Positions 15,396 to 22,735 of a stretch of DNA of 44,352 bases are shown here, in pieces. The translations under genes and the position numbers were made by a program. The stretch's first letter is position 1. Each line of letters begins with the position of its first letter. The DNA is from JAIVGZ01 sp964552205. GTDB lineage: Bacteria > Pseudomonadota > Gammaproteobacteria > Natronospirales > JAIVGZ01. The stretch covers positions 1 to 44,352 of the forward strand of contig CAZKFT010000014.1 of assembly GCA_964552205.1 (NCBI GenBank), written 5' to 3'. Below the pieces are notes generated by a model. That model did no database searches. It saw only the letters and a program-made list of their open reading frames with translations, and was not told the origin of the DNA.

Positions 15396-16406
15396 CACAT
15401 GCTCGCGTACCAACTCGGACGGATGCTCGCGGCGTGATTCCAACGCAGTAATCACCGTCCGGGAAGTTGGGGCATTTCCGAGGGCGACGGCGATATTTCT
15501 GAGCCAACGCTCGTGACCAATGCGACGAATGGCGCTTCCCGTGGTCAGGTCCAGGAATCGCGTCTCATCCCATCCGAACAACTCCACAAGCGTTGCGGCA
15601 TCCAGGCCATGACGAGGGGCGAAGTCCGGCTCGTTGGTGCGGGTCGCAAACTTGTTCCACGGGCAGACCAGCTGGCAGTCATCGCAGCCGTAGATGCGGT
15701 TGCCCATCGCTTTTCGGAACGCCTCCGGGATGGCGCTTTCCAACTCGATGGTGAGATAGGAAATGCACCGACGCGCATCCAGACGGTACGGCGCATCGAT
15801 GGCTTGGGTTGGACAGACATCCATGCAGGCGCGGCAGCTGCCGCAGTGATCGGCGACCGGCGTATCGACGGGTAAATCAAGATCGGTATAGATGGCGCCC
15901 AGGAAAAACCACGACCCTGCACTGCGGTCGAGAAGCAAGGTGTGTTTGCCCACCCAACCGAGGCCCGCCTTCCTGGCCAGCGGCCGCTCCATCACCGGTG
16001 CCGAATCCACGAACACGCGATAGCCGAATGGACCGATGGTCGTCGTGATGCGGTCTGCGAGTTGCTGCAGGCGTCGGCGCAGGAGTTTGTGATAATCCCG
16101 ACCGAGCGCATAGCGGGAAACGAATGCGCGGGCCGGTTCGTGCAGGGCAGTCCATATGGCCTCATGCGGTTCGGGCAGGTAGTCCATGCGGGCGACGATG
16201 ACCCGGCGGGTATCAGGAATCAGCTCGTTGGGGCGGGTGCGCCGCGTGCCGTGCTTTTCCATGTAATGCATCTCGCCATGGCGGCCCTCGGCCAGCCATG
16301 TGTCCAGACGCGCCTCGTCTTCGCCGAGGTCGATATCCGTGATTCCAATCGCCTGAAAGCCCAACTCAAGGCCCCAAGCTTTGATCTGGACGGCAAGTTC
16401 CTGCAT
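15369..16406 (-). CDS. queG: epoxyqueuosine reductase
   Basis: The 345-residue cobalamin/iron-sulfur enzyme performs the last step of queuosine synthesis in tRNA wobble position 34. Two 4Fe-4S motifs are visible: CGSCRACMDVCPTQAI and CDDCQLVCPWNKF. The N-terminal part has the family run GFQAIGITDIDLGEDEARL and the segment YALGRDYHKLLRRRL. Length is slightly below the E. coli protein. It is convergent with pgi (27 bp overlap) and divergent from nnr with only 20 bp between start codons; its probable -10 overlaps that of nnr. Confidence 0.95.
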   Translation of the reverse strand: MQELAVQIKAWGLELGFQAIGITDIDLGEDEARLDTWLAEGRHGEMHYMEKHGTRRTRPNELIPDTRRVIVARMDYLPEPHEAIWTALHEPARAFVSRYALGRDYHKLLRRRLQQLADRITTTIGPFGYRVFVDSAPVMERPLARKAGLGWVGKHTLLLDRSAGSWFFLGAIYTDLDLPVDTPVADHCGSCRACMDVCPTQAIDAPYRLDARRCISYLTIELESAIPEAFRKAMGNRIYGCDDCQLVCPWNKFATRTNEPDFAPRHGLDAATLVELFGWDETRFLDLTTGSAIRRIGHERWLRNIAVALGNAPTSRTVITALESRREHPSELVREHVSWALAQHA

Positions 16407-16414
16407 AGGGCTTC

Positions 16415-16421
16415 TATAATG
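16415..16421. promoter_or_regulatory. shared -10 region of queG and nnr
   Basis: The plus strand reads TATAAT at 16415-16420, 6 nt before the nnr ATG. The minus strand reads CATTAT at 16416-16421, 9 nt before the queG ATG. Only 20 bp separate the two start codons, so both transcripts would be leaderless or nearly so. No strong -35 was seen on either side. Confidence 0.5.
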
Positions 16422-16426
16422 CCCAC

Positions 16427-17803
16427 ATGTTCGGCTTAGCGCACAAGGTCTACAGCATCGCAGCCATCCGCGAAGTGGAGCAGCGCGCGATGGGGTCCTT
16501 CGGCTTGCCGGAGACGACCCTCATGCAACGGGCGGGAGCGGCGGCCTTTGATGTGTTGAAGGCCCGTTGGCCGGACGCGCGTTCTCTCGCGGTGGTTTGT
16601 GGACCTGGCAACAACGGCGGCGATGGCCGAGTACTGATCCAGTTGGCTGAGGCCGACGGCATGAGCGTGTGCGACCTCGGCGACCACCCGGATCTCATCG
16701 TCGATGCCTTGTTCGGAATCGGATTGTCACGCGCACCGGAGCAAGAAGGCGCGAATCTGATTGAGGCGATGAACCGCAGTTCGGCTCCGGTGCTGTCCAT
16801 TGATGTGCCGTCCGGACTGGATGCCGACCTTGGAAGTGCGCCGGGCGCGGTGGTCGAAGCGACAGTGACGGTGACCTATATCGGTTACAAGCGCGGCTTG
16901 TTCACCGGTCTTGGGCCACGTTGCGCAGGGACTGTGGTGTTGGCGGGGCTAGGTGTTCCGGACGCCGCCTTCTCAGATGTGGCGCCTGTCGCGGGCGTTT
17001 TGCCGGACAACCTCGCTGCACGCTTGCTGGGCCCACGTCCGCGCGATGCACACAAGGGTGATGCCGGACATGTGCTCATTATCGGCGGAAACGTCGGAAT
17101 GCGGGGCGCGGCGGCGCTAGCCGGGGAGGCCGCGCTGCGCACAGGCGCAGGGCTGGTGACCTTGGTCGTCCCACCGGGCTATGGTGCGGCCCGGCCAGAA
17201 CTCATGGTGAGAGAGGTGTCGTCACCGGAGTCGCTGCAAGATCTTGTGAACCGAGCGGATGTAGTCGCCATTGGGCCCGGCTTGGGCCAGGACGCGTGGG
17301 CACAGGCGATGCTGGATGCGGCCCTCGCCAGCACAAGGCCTCTGGTTATGGATGCGGATGCACTGAACCTGATGGCAGGACGGTTTCAGGAACGCACCGA
17401 GTGCATCATCACCCCGCACCCGGGTGAGGCCGCGCGCCTTCTGGGTGTAGACGCATCTGCAGTTCAGGCTGACCGGTTCGCAGCGCTGGATGAGCTTGCA
17501 GCATTGAGTCGCGCGGTCGTCGTGTTGAAAGGCGCGGCTACCTTGGTGGGTGCAGTGGGCGCACTTCGTCAAGTGTGTCTCGCAGGAAATCCCGGAATGG
17601 CGACAGGTGGCATGGGTGATGTGCTGACCGGTGTCATCGCGTCCTTGCGTGCACAGGGCTTGGATGCACACGGTGCGGCGTGTGCGGGCGTGCAACTGCA
17701 CGCGGAGGCTGGCGACCGTGCCGCTGCAATCGCGGGTGAACGAGGGTTGCTGGCATCCGACCTCATGGGACCCTTGCACTGGCGCGTGAACGGATTGGAT
17801 TGA
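16427..17803 (+). CDS. nnr: bifunctional NAD(P)H-hydrate epimerase / ADP-dependent NAD(P)H-hydrate dehydratase
   Basis: The 458-residue fusion repairs hydrated NAD(P)H. The N-terminal epimerase (about 1-205) shows CGPGNNGGDGR and VDALFGIGL. The C-terminal ribokinase-like dehydratase (about 215-455) shows HKGDAGHVLIIGGNVGMRGAA, VAIGPGLGQD, TPHPGEAARLLG, VVVLKGAATLVG and GNPGMATGGMGDVLTGVIA. The epimerase is shortened: between NNGGDG and VDALFG there are far fewer residues than in E. coli NnrD. The ATG lies 6 nt after a TATAAT with no Shine-Dalgarno. tsaE overlaps its stop, as in many gammaproteobacteria. Confidence 0.94.
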   Translation: MFGLAHKVYSIAAIREVEQRAMGSFGLPETTLMQRAGAAAFDVLKARWPDARSLAVVCGPGNNGGDGRVLIQLAEADGMSVCDLGDHPDLIVDALFGIGLSRAPEQEGANLIEAMNRSSAPVLSIDVPSGLDADLGSAPGAVVEATVTVTYIGYKRGLFTGLGPRCAGTVVLAGLGVPDAAFSDVAPVAGVLPDNLAARLLGPRPRDAHKGDAGHVLIIGGNVGMRGAAALAGEAALRTGAGLVTLVVPPGYGAARPELMVREVSSPESLQDLVNRADVVAIGPGLGQDAWAQAMLDAALASTRPLVMDADALNLMAGRFQERTECIITPHPGEAARLLGVDASAVQADRFAALDELAALSRAVVVLKGAATLVGAVGALRQVCLAGNPGMATGGMGDVLTGVIASLRAQGLDAHGAACAGVQLHAEAGDRAAAIAGERGLLASDLMGPLHWRVNGLD

Positions 17804-18270
17804 TGCAAACCCGAATCCTGAACAACGAGCAGGCTACTGAGGAAGTCGGCGCCGAACTCGCAGCGGTGATGGCAGCTCAGGGGGCGATGGTGATCACCTT
17901 GAGCGGGGATTTGGGCGCCGGCAAAACGACTTTGGTAAGAGGTTTGCTACGGGCATTGGGCCATGTGGGTGCGGTCAAGAGCCCAACCTATACCTTGATA
18001 GAGCCCTACGACCTGAGTGCCGGCACAGTGTTGCACTTGGACCTGTACCGATTGGCAGGCGCTACGGACATCGAGGGCTTGGGTCTGCGCGAACAGCTGG
18101 ACGAGTCGACCGCGGTCCTTATTGAATGGCCGGAACGGGCCGCGGGTGGCCTGCCAGAAGCAGATCTCCATCTAGAACTCACCCGGCATCCGGAAGGGCG
18201 CGCTCTGCGGGCTTCCGCGCGCTCTCCAAAGGGGCATGCCGCCTTAGCGCGAATTTTTCCAAGTAACTGA
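17803..18270 (+). CDS. tsaE: tRNA threonylcarbamoyladenosine biosynthesis ATPase TsaE
   Basis: This small ATPase (155 residues from the ATG at 17803; a TTG at 17800 would add one) works with TsaB and TsaD to make t6A37 in ANN-decoding tRNAs. The P-loop is LSGDLGAGKTTLVRGLLRALG, followed by the VKSPTYTLIEPYDL switch region, LHLDLYRLAGATDIEGLGL and LIEWPERA, all typical. The ATG overlaps the nnr stop by one base (TGATG). The 128 bp after it are AT-rich and contain the amiC promoter. Adjacency to amiC and mutL is the standard gammaproteobacterial order. Confidence 0.95.
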   Translation: MQTRILNNEQATEEVGAELAAVMAAQGAMVITLSGDLGAGKTTLVRGLLRALGHVGAVKSPTYTLIEPYDLSAGTVLHLDLYRLAGATDIEGLGLREQLDESTAVLIEWPERAAGGLPEADLHLELTRHPEGRALRASARSPKGHAALARIFPSN

Positions 18271-18342
18271 TTTTATTGGAAACACATCCTCGATACGAGT
18301 CTAGAATATCGCTCCAAGCCACTAATTTGTAAATCAAAAATC

Positions 18343-18370
18343 TTGATTAATCGAAAACTCCGTGTATAAG
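18343..18370 (+). promoter_or_regulatory. promoter of the amiC-mutL-miaA-hfq region
   Basis: In the AT-rich 128-bp gap after tsaE, TTGATT (18343-18348) and TATAAG (18365-18370) are separated by 16 bp. Transcription would start near 18377, giving a leader of about 22 nt that includes GGAG (18391-18394) before the ATG. This is a conventional leadered promoter, unlike many others in the window. The rest of the gap holds nothing else I can identify. Confidence 0.6.
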
Positions 18371-18398
18371 CTTCAGGGGAGCGTATTCCGGAGCAACG

Positions 18399-19703
18399 AT
18401 GTCGAGACTGTGGATGGTGCTGCTGCTACTTCTGCCCCTGACGGCTGTCGGCCAGGTCAGGGTGGACACTGTGCGCGCAGCGGAAACCACCGAAGGCACG
18501 CGACTGGTGTTCGACCTGTCGGGCCCGGTGGAACACAGCGTGTTCAAGCTCGACAACCCCGCCCGCGTCGTCATCGATTTGCGCAACGCTACCGCCGGGT
18601 CGCTGCCAGCAGTCGGCGGTACCCACGGCGTCGTTCGCGGTTTGCGCAGTGGCAAGCGTAACGAGCGCGACCTGCGGCTGGTCATTGATCTTTCCACCAC
18701 TGTCCAACCGCGTACTTTTGTTCTGCGCCCGGATGAGGGCATGGGTCACCGCTTGGTCGTTGACTTGCCGCATACGGTAGGCGCTGCTCAAGTTGCGCCT
18801 GCACCGCGCCCGACCACCGCGTTGCGCGAGCTCGTCATTGCCATCGACGCCGGGCACGGCGGGCACGACCCCGGGGCTGTCGGGCCGAGTGGCGTGCACG
18901 AAAAAGACATCGTCTTCGCGATCAGCCAACGATTGGCGCAGTTACTAGAGCGCGAATACGGCATGAAGCCCGTTCTGGTGCGCTCGGGCGATTATTATGT
19001 GAGCCACCGCGAGCGTTATGAGCGTGCACGTCGCGCGGGGGCTGATCTGTTCGTTTCCATCCACGCGGACGCGTTCCACGATCGCAGCGCACACGGGACT
19101 TCTGTCTATATCCTGTCTGAACGCGGCGCGACCAGTGAGGCCGCGCGTTTGCTGGCCGAGCGTGAGAACGCGACGGACTTGGTCGGCGGTGTCAAACTGG
19201 ATGACAAGGATGAGATGCTGGCCTCGGTGCTTTTGGACCTGTCGCAGACTGGCGTCATCGGTGCCAGCCGCAATGTCGGCAACCATGTTCTCGGTGAACT
19301 CGGTCGCCTCGGTCGTGCGCGCCAACGCGAGGTGCAGGGCGCGAACTTCCTAGTGTTGAAGGCGCCGGATGTACCGTCCATTCTGGTTGAAACCGGATTC
19401 ATCTCGAATCCGGCCGAGGAAGCCCGTCTGCGCGACGCTGGTCATCAGCTGGCCGTCGCTCAGGGCATGCTGAACGGTATCCGTGCCTACTTTGCAGACC
19501 ACTCGCCGCCCAACACCTTGATAGCAGTGAACGGCATCGGTGGTGGTGCGGCCGCTGGGCGGCAGCATGTGATTGCTCGTGGCGAAACGCTGTCCGGTAT
19601 TGCGCGCCGTTACAATGTGAGCATTCAGCAGATTCGTTCCAGCAACAATCTCGCCACCGACCGCATCCAGGTCGGGCAGACCATCCTTATTCCACACGGC
19701 TGA
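18399..19703 (+). CDS. amiC: N-acetylmuramoyl-L-alanine amidase with AMIN and LysM domains
   Basis: The 434-residue periplasmic enzyme splits septal peptidoglycan during daughter-cell separation. It has a Sec-type signal peptide (MSRLWMVLLLLLPLTAVGQ), an AMIN domain (about 22-125) for septal targeting, and a zinc amidase_3 domain (about 145-365) with the motifs AIDAGHGGHDPGAVG, ISIHADAF-like FVSIHADAFHD and LVETGFISNPAEE, which supply zinc ligands and the catalytic Glu. A C-terminal LysM (about 385-432, HVIARGETLSGIARRYNVSI) binds glycan. E. coli AmiC lacks LysM, whereas AmiB-type proteins of Pseudomonas and Xanthomonas relatives carry it, so amiB would also be a fair name. Confidence 0.92.
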   Translation: MSRLWMVLLLLLPLTAVGQVRVDTVRAAETTEGTRLVFDLSGPVEHSVFKLDNPARVVIDLRNATAGSLPAVGGTHGVVRGLRSGKRNERDLRLVIDLSTTVQPRTFVLRPDEGMGHRLVVDLPHTVGAAQVAPAPRPTTALRELVIAIDAGHGGHDPGAVGPSGVHEKDIVFAISQRLAQLLEREYGMKPVLVRSGDYYVSHRERYERARRAGADLFVSIHADAFHDRSAHGTSVYILSERGATSEAARLLAERENATDLVGGVKLDDKDEMLASVLLDLSQTGVIGASRNVGNHVLGELGRLGRARQREVQGANFLVLKAPDVPSILVETGFISNPAEEARLRDAGHQLAVAQGMLNGIRAYFADHSPPNTLIAVNGIGGGAAAGRQHVIARGETLSGIARRYNVSIQQIRSSNNLATDRIQVGQTILIPHG

Positions 19704-19729
19704 GCCAGCCCCGTCACGGGTCACGGTGG

Positions 19730-19735
19730 TATTCT
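19730..19735 (+). promoter_or_regulatory. possible -10 element of mutL
   Basis: TATTCT ends 7 nt before the mutL GTG, with TTCCGCC between and no Shine-Dalgarno. The 39-bp amiC-mutL gap would then produce a leaderless message. No good -35 is visible; mutL may instead be read through from amiC. Confidence 0.3.
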
Positions 19736-19742
19736 TTCCGCC

Positions 19743-21509
19743 GTGTCGGATTCCATCCAAAAGCTGTCACCCCAGCTCATCAACCAGATTGCCGCTGGTG
19801 AAGTGGTCGAGCGCCCAGCGTCGGTACTCAAGGAGCTCATCGAGAACGCTATCGATGCCGGCGCGCGTAGTGTCGAGGTCGAAGTGGAGGAGGGTGGCAT
19901 CCGCCGGCTCCTGGTTCGCGATGATGGCCGGGGAATCCGCGCTGCAGAGTTGGCGCTCGCGGTTGCACCCCATGCCACGAGCAAAATCGGATCCTTGGAG
20001 GATTTGGAGCGTGTTGGCACGCTGGGTTTCCGTGGCGAAGCATTGGCATCCATTGGTGCGGTCGCACGTTTGCGCCTGACCAGTGGAACCGAACGCGCGG
20101 AAGCTGCCCGTATCGACGGCGACGGAGACGGGGTTTGGCGCGGCCCTGCTCCGGCTGCCCATCCGCGTGGTACTTCAGTCGAGGTACGAGATCTGTTTTT
20201 CAATGTTCCGGCGCGGCGCAAGTTTCTGCGTACGGAGAAGACGGAGTTCGGTCACTTGGAGACCGTGTTCCTGCGTGCGGCCTTGTCATCCTTCGATGTC
20301 GCGTTTCGGCTGACACATAACGGGAAATTGGTCCATCAGTTACCTACAGCCCCTATGCGCGAGGCGCGCGAGGCGCGGTTGGCGGCCCTGTGCGGTGAGA
20401 CGTTTGTTGAAAGCACGCTTTTCATCGAGCACGAAGCCGCGGGGCTGAAACTGTGTGGATGGATTGCGCAGCCAAGTTTCTCCCGGGGACAGGCCGACCT
20501 GCAGCACTTTTTCATCAACGGGCGAATGGTCAAGGACAAGCTCATCGGGCATGCCGTGCGACAGGCGTACAAAGATGTCTTGTTCCACGGCCGTCATCCC
20601 GCCTTCGTGCTGTACCTGGAAATGGACCCGGCGGGAGTGGATGTGAATGCGCACCCGCAGAAGCATGAGGTTCGGTTCCGCGATTCACGCATGGTGCATG
20701 ACTTCCTCTTCCGTACGCTCGCCCAGGTTTTGGGCTCACAACGGGCCGGCGACGGGAGTGGTACCGGCTACCGGCCCATGGGCGTGGGAGCGGCCCCCGT
20801 GGGAGCGGCCCTCTGGCCGCGAACAAACTATGCCGAGACCTCAACGCCCTCGCAGGTCGCCATGTCGCTGGCTGTGCAGGAGCCCAGTGGTCGCTTCGGC
20901 AATACCCCTTCCACGGAGGACGATGTTCCGCCCCTGGGCTATGCCATCGCGCAGCTTCATGGTGTGTTCATTCTTGCAGCCGACGATGACGGCCTTGTGC
21001 TCGTGGATATGCATGCTGCCCACGAGCGCATCGGCTACGAGCGGTTGAAACGGGAATGGGAGGCAGGCGGGGTTGTCACGCAGCCATTGCTGGTCCCGCT
21101 CCGCATCGGTGTCACTCCTGCAGAAGCGCAGGTAGCGGAGGATGCGGTCGATGAATTCAAGGTCATGGGTCTGGATCTGAGTCGAACCGGCCCGGACACA
21201 CTGATCTTGCGTGGTGTGCCGACGCTACTCGCAGACGGCGACCTTGAGGGCTTGGTGCGTGATCTTTTGTCCGATCTGATTGAACACGGTCATAGCGCGC
21301 AAATCGAGGAGCGCATCCACGCACGCTTCGCGAGCATGGCGTGTCATGGCGCGGTGCGCGCCCACCGAAAGCTCACCGTTCCGGAAATGAACGCCTTGCT
21401 ACGCGACATGGAGCGGACCCGGCATGCGGGCCACTGCAATCATGGTCGTCCAACCTGGCTGCGCCTATCGATGGCAGAGCTAGACCGTTTGTTCCTGAGG
21501 GGGCAGTGA
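19743..21509 (+). CDS. mutL: DNA mismatch repair protein MutL
   Basis: The 588-residue protein couples mismatch recognition by MutS to strand removal. The GHKL ATPase domain is complete: QLINQIAAGEVVERPASVLKELIENAIDAG, DDGRGI, HATSKI and TLGFRGEALASI. The C-terminal dimerisation domain carries the endonuclease motif DMHAAHERIGYE (pattern DMHAx2Ex4E), plus ACHGAVRAH and CNHGRPTW, matching MutL proteins that nick DNA themselves in bacteria without MutH. The linker (about residues 345-365) is encoded by a REP-like palindrome at 20784-20824 and contributes GVGAAPVGAALWPR. The start is GTG, with no Shine-Dalgarno. Confidence 0.95.
   Translation: MSDSIQKLSPQLINQIAAGEVVERPASVLKELIENAIDAGARSVEVEVEEGGIRRLLVRDDGRGIRAAELALAVAPHATSKIGSLEDLERVGTLGFRGEALASIGAVARLRLTSGTERAEAARIDGDGDGVWRGPAPAAHPRGTSVEVRDLFFNVPARRKFLRTEKTEFGHLETVFLRAALSSFDVAFRLTHNGKLVHQLPTAPMREAREARLAALCGETFVESTLFIEHEAAGLKLCGWIAQPSFSRGQADLQHFFINGRMVKDKLIGHAVRQAYKDVLFHGRHPAFVLYLEMDPAGVDVNAHPQKHEVRFRDSRMVHDFLFRTLAQVLGSQRAGDGSGTGYRPMGVGAAPVGAALWPRTNYAETSTPSQVAMSLAVQEPSGRFGNTPSTEDDVPPLGYAIAQLHGVFILAADDDGLVLVDMHAAHERIGYERLKREWEAGGVVTQPLLVPLRIGVTPAEAQVAEDAVDEFKVMGLDLSRTGPDTLILRGVPTLLADGDLEGLVRDLLSDLIEHGHSAQIEERIHARFASMACHGAVRAHRKLTVPEMNALLRDMERTRHAGHCNHGRPTWLRLSMAELDRLFLRGQ
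20784..20824 (+). repeat. REP-like palindrome inside the mutL linker
   Basis: GTGGGAGCGGCC occurs twice, at 20784-20795 and 20799-20810. The second copy continues into an inverted half: GCGGCC (20805-20810), loop CTCT, GGCCGC (20815-20820), then GAAC. This closely follows the general form of REP elements in Pseudomonas and related gammaproteobacteria (GTRGGAGCGG ... CCGCGA). It is in frame and adds no stop codon. Confidence 0.7.
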
Positions 21510-22423
21510 CTCCTGTTTTGTGCATCATGGGGCCGACGGCCTCGGGCAAGACAGCGTTGGCGGCGCACTTGCGTGCACATCTCCCGGTTGAACTCGTCAG
21601 TGTGGATTCCGCACTCGTGTATCGCGGCATGAATATCGGTACCGCCAAACCAGATGCGTCCTTGCCACACAGATTGGTCGATCTACTCGACCCCGCCGAA
21701 TCCTATTCCGCTGCACGGTTCCGCGAGGACGCGCTCGCACTGATCGAGGACATCACCTCGGAGGGGCGCATCCCGTTATTGGTCGGGGGCACGATGTTGT
21801 ACTTCCGTGCGTTGTTCCACGGTCTCGCTGACATGCCGCCGGCAGATGACAGCGTGCGTGCGGCGATCGATGCGCGGGCCGACACCCAGGGCTGGCAGGC
21901 CTTGCACGCGGAGCTCGCGGCGATAGACCCGACGGCGGCGGCCCGTATCCATCCCAACGACCCCCAACGCATCCAGCGCGCACTGGAGGTGCATGCATTG
22001 ACCGGGCAGTCCATCACCGATCTTCAGAGCGCACAATCCGTGCCGCAGTTGCCGTATACCTTCCACAAGTTGGCAGTCGCGCCCGCGGACCGCGCAGAAT
22101 TACACAGACGCATCGAGCAACGCTTTCACGACATGATGGCGGCGGGGTTTCTGGCTGAGGTACGCGCCCTGCATGAGCGAGGCGACCTGCATGTTGACTT
22201 GCCGGCCATCCGTGCCGTGGGATATCGGCAACTATGGATGCATCTGGAAGGCCAGTGTTGTCTGGAGGAGGCAGTGACCAAAGGCATTCATGCAACGCGG
22301 CAATTGGCCAAACGCCAGCTGACCTGGCTGCGGAGCGAGCCCGGCCTGCAATGGCTGGACGTCGGCAGTGAGGACTGGCTGGAGGCAGGGTTGCGCTGGG
22401 CAAGACAGTGTTTAGGCCTGTGA
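21506..22423 (+). CDS. miaA: tRNA dimethylallyltransferase
   Basis: The enzyme transfers a dimethylallyl group to A37 of tRNAs reading UNN codons. The 305-residue protein starts at GTG 21506, which overlaps the mutL stop (GTGA); the frame is open further upstream inside mutL, but residues before VTPVLCIMGPTASGKTALA do not match the family. Motifs: the P-loop GPTASGKT, DSALVYRGMNIGTAKP, HRLVDLLDP, VGGTMLYFRAL, and the zinc-finger-less bacterial segment NDPQRIQRALEVHALTG. Order mutL-miaA-hfq-hflX-hflK-hflC is as in E. coli. Confidence 0.95.
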   Translation: MTPVLCIMGPTASGKTALAAHLRAHLPVELVSVDSALVYRGMNIGTAKPDASLPHRLVDLLDPAESYSAARFREDALALIEDITSEGRIPLLVGGTMLYFRALFHGLADMPPADDSVRAAIDARADTQGWQALHAELAAIDPTAAARIHPNDPQRIQRALEVHALTGQSITDLQSAQSVPQLPYTFHKLAVAPADRAELHRRIEQRFHDMMAAGFLAEVRALHERGDLHVDLPAIRAVGYRQLWMHLEGQCCLEEAVTKGIHATRQLAKRQLTWLRSEPGLQWLDVGSEDWLEAGLRWARQCLGL

Positions 22424-22429
22424 TAGACT
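22421..22429 (+). promoter_or_regulatory. possible extended -10 of hfq
   Basis: TGATAGACT (TG at 22421-22422, TAGACT at 22424-22429) has the form of an extended -10, 38 nt before the hfq ATG at the end of miaA. A -35 was not found, which is tolerable for extended -10 promoters. hfq promoters inside or after miaA are known in E. coli. Confidence 0.35.
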
Positions 22430-22466
22430 GACCCGGTCGGCAAGCCTCACAAGAAGGAGTTCCGCG

Positions 22467-22712
22467 ATGGCCAAGGGACAATCACTGCAGGATCCATTTC
22501 TCAATGCATTGCGTAGGGACAAGGTCCCGGTTTCGATCTACCTCGTCAACGGCATCAAGCTCCAGGGACAGATTGACGCGTTCGATCAGTTCGTGGTCCT
22601 GCTCAAGAACACCGTGAGCCAGATGGTATACAAACATGCCATCTCGACTGTAGTACCGACCCGTGCGGTCAAGTGGAATGCAGAAGACGAAGATACCCCT
22701 GATACAGACTGA
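22467..22712 (+). CDS. hfq: RNA chaperone Hfq
   Basis: The 81-residue Sm-like protein forms hexamers that pair small RNAs with mRNAs. Sequence features are the Sm1 motif (QDPFLNALRRDKVPVSIYLV; NGIKLQGQIDAFDQFVVLL) and the Sm2 motif YKHAIST, with the proximal-face residues Gln8, Phe42-type and Lys56/His57 equivalents present. The C-terminal tail is short and acidic (NAEDEDTPDTD), in contrast to the long tail of E. coli. An excellent Shine-Dalgarno AAGGAG (about 22453-22458) precedes the ATG. Confidence 0.97.
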   Translation: MAKGQSLQDPFLNALRRDKVPVSIYLVNGIKLQGQIDAFDQFVVLLKNTVSQMVYKHAISTVVPTRAVKWNAEDEDTPDTD

Positions 22713-22735
22713 ACTCACCTCGTGGTCCCGTAACC

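Noticed and set aside
18271..18342. Small hairpin CTCGATACGAG after tsaE as a terminator
   Set aside because: The stem is only 4 bp and no T-run follows; chance is a sufficient explanation.
21341..21505. Upstream extension of miaA inside mutL
   Set aside because: The 55 residues do not resemble the MiaA N-terminus, and GTG 21506 in the GTGA overlap fits the P-loop position exactly.
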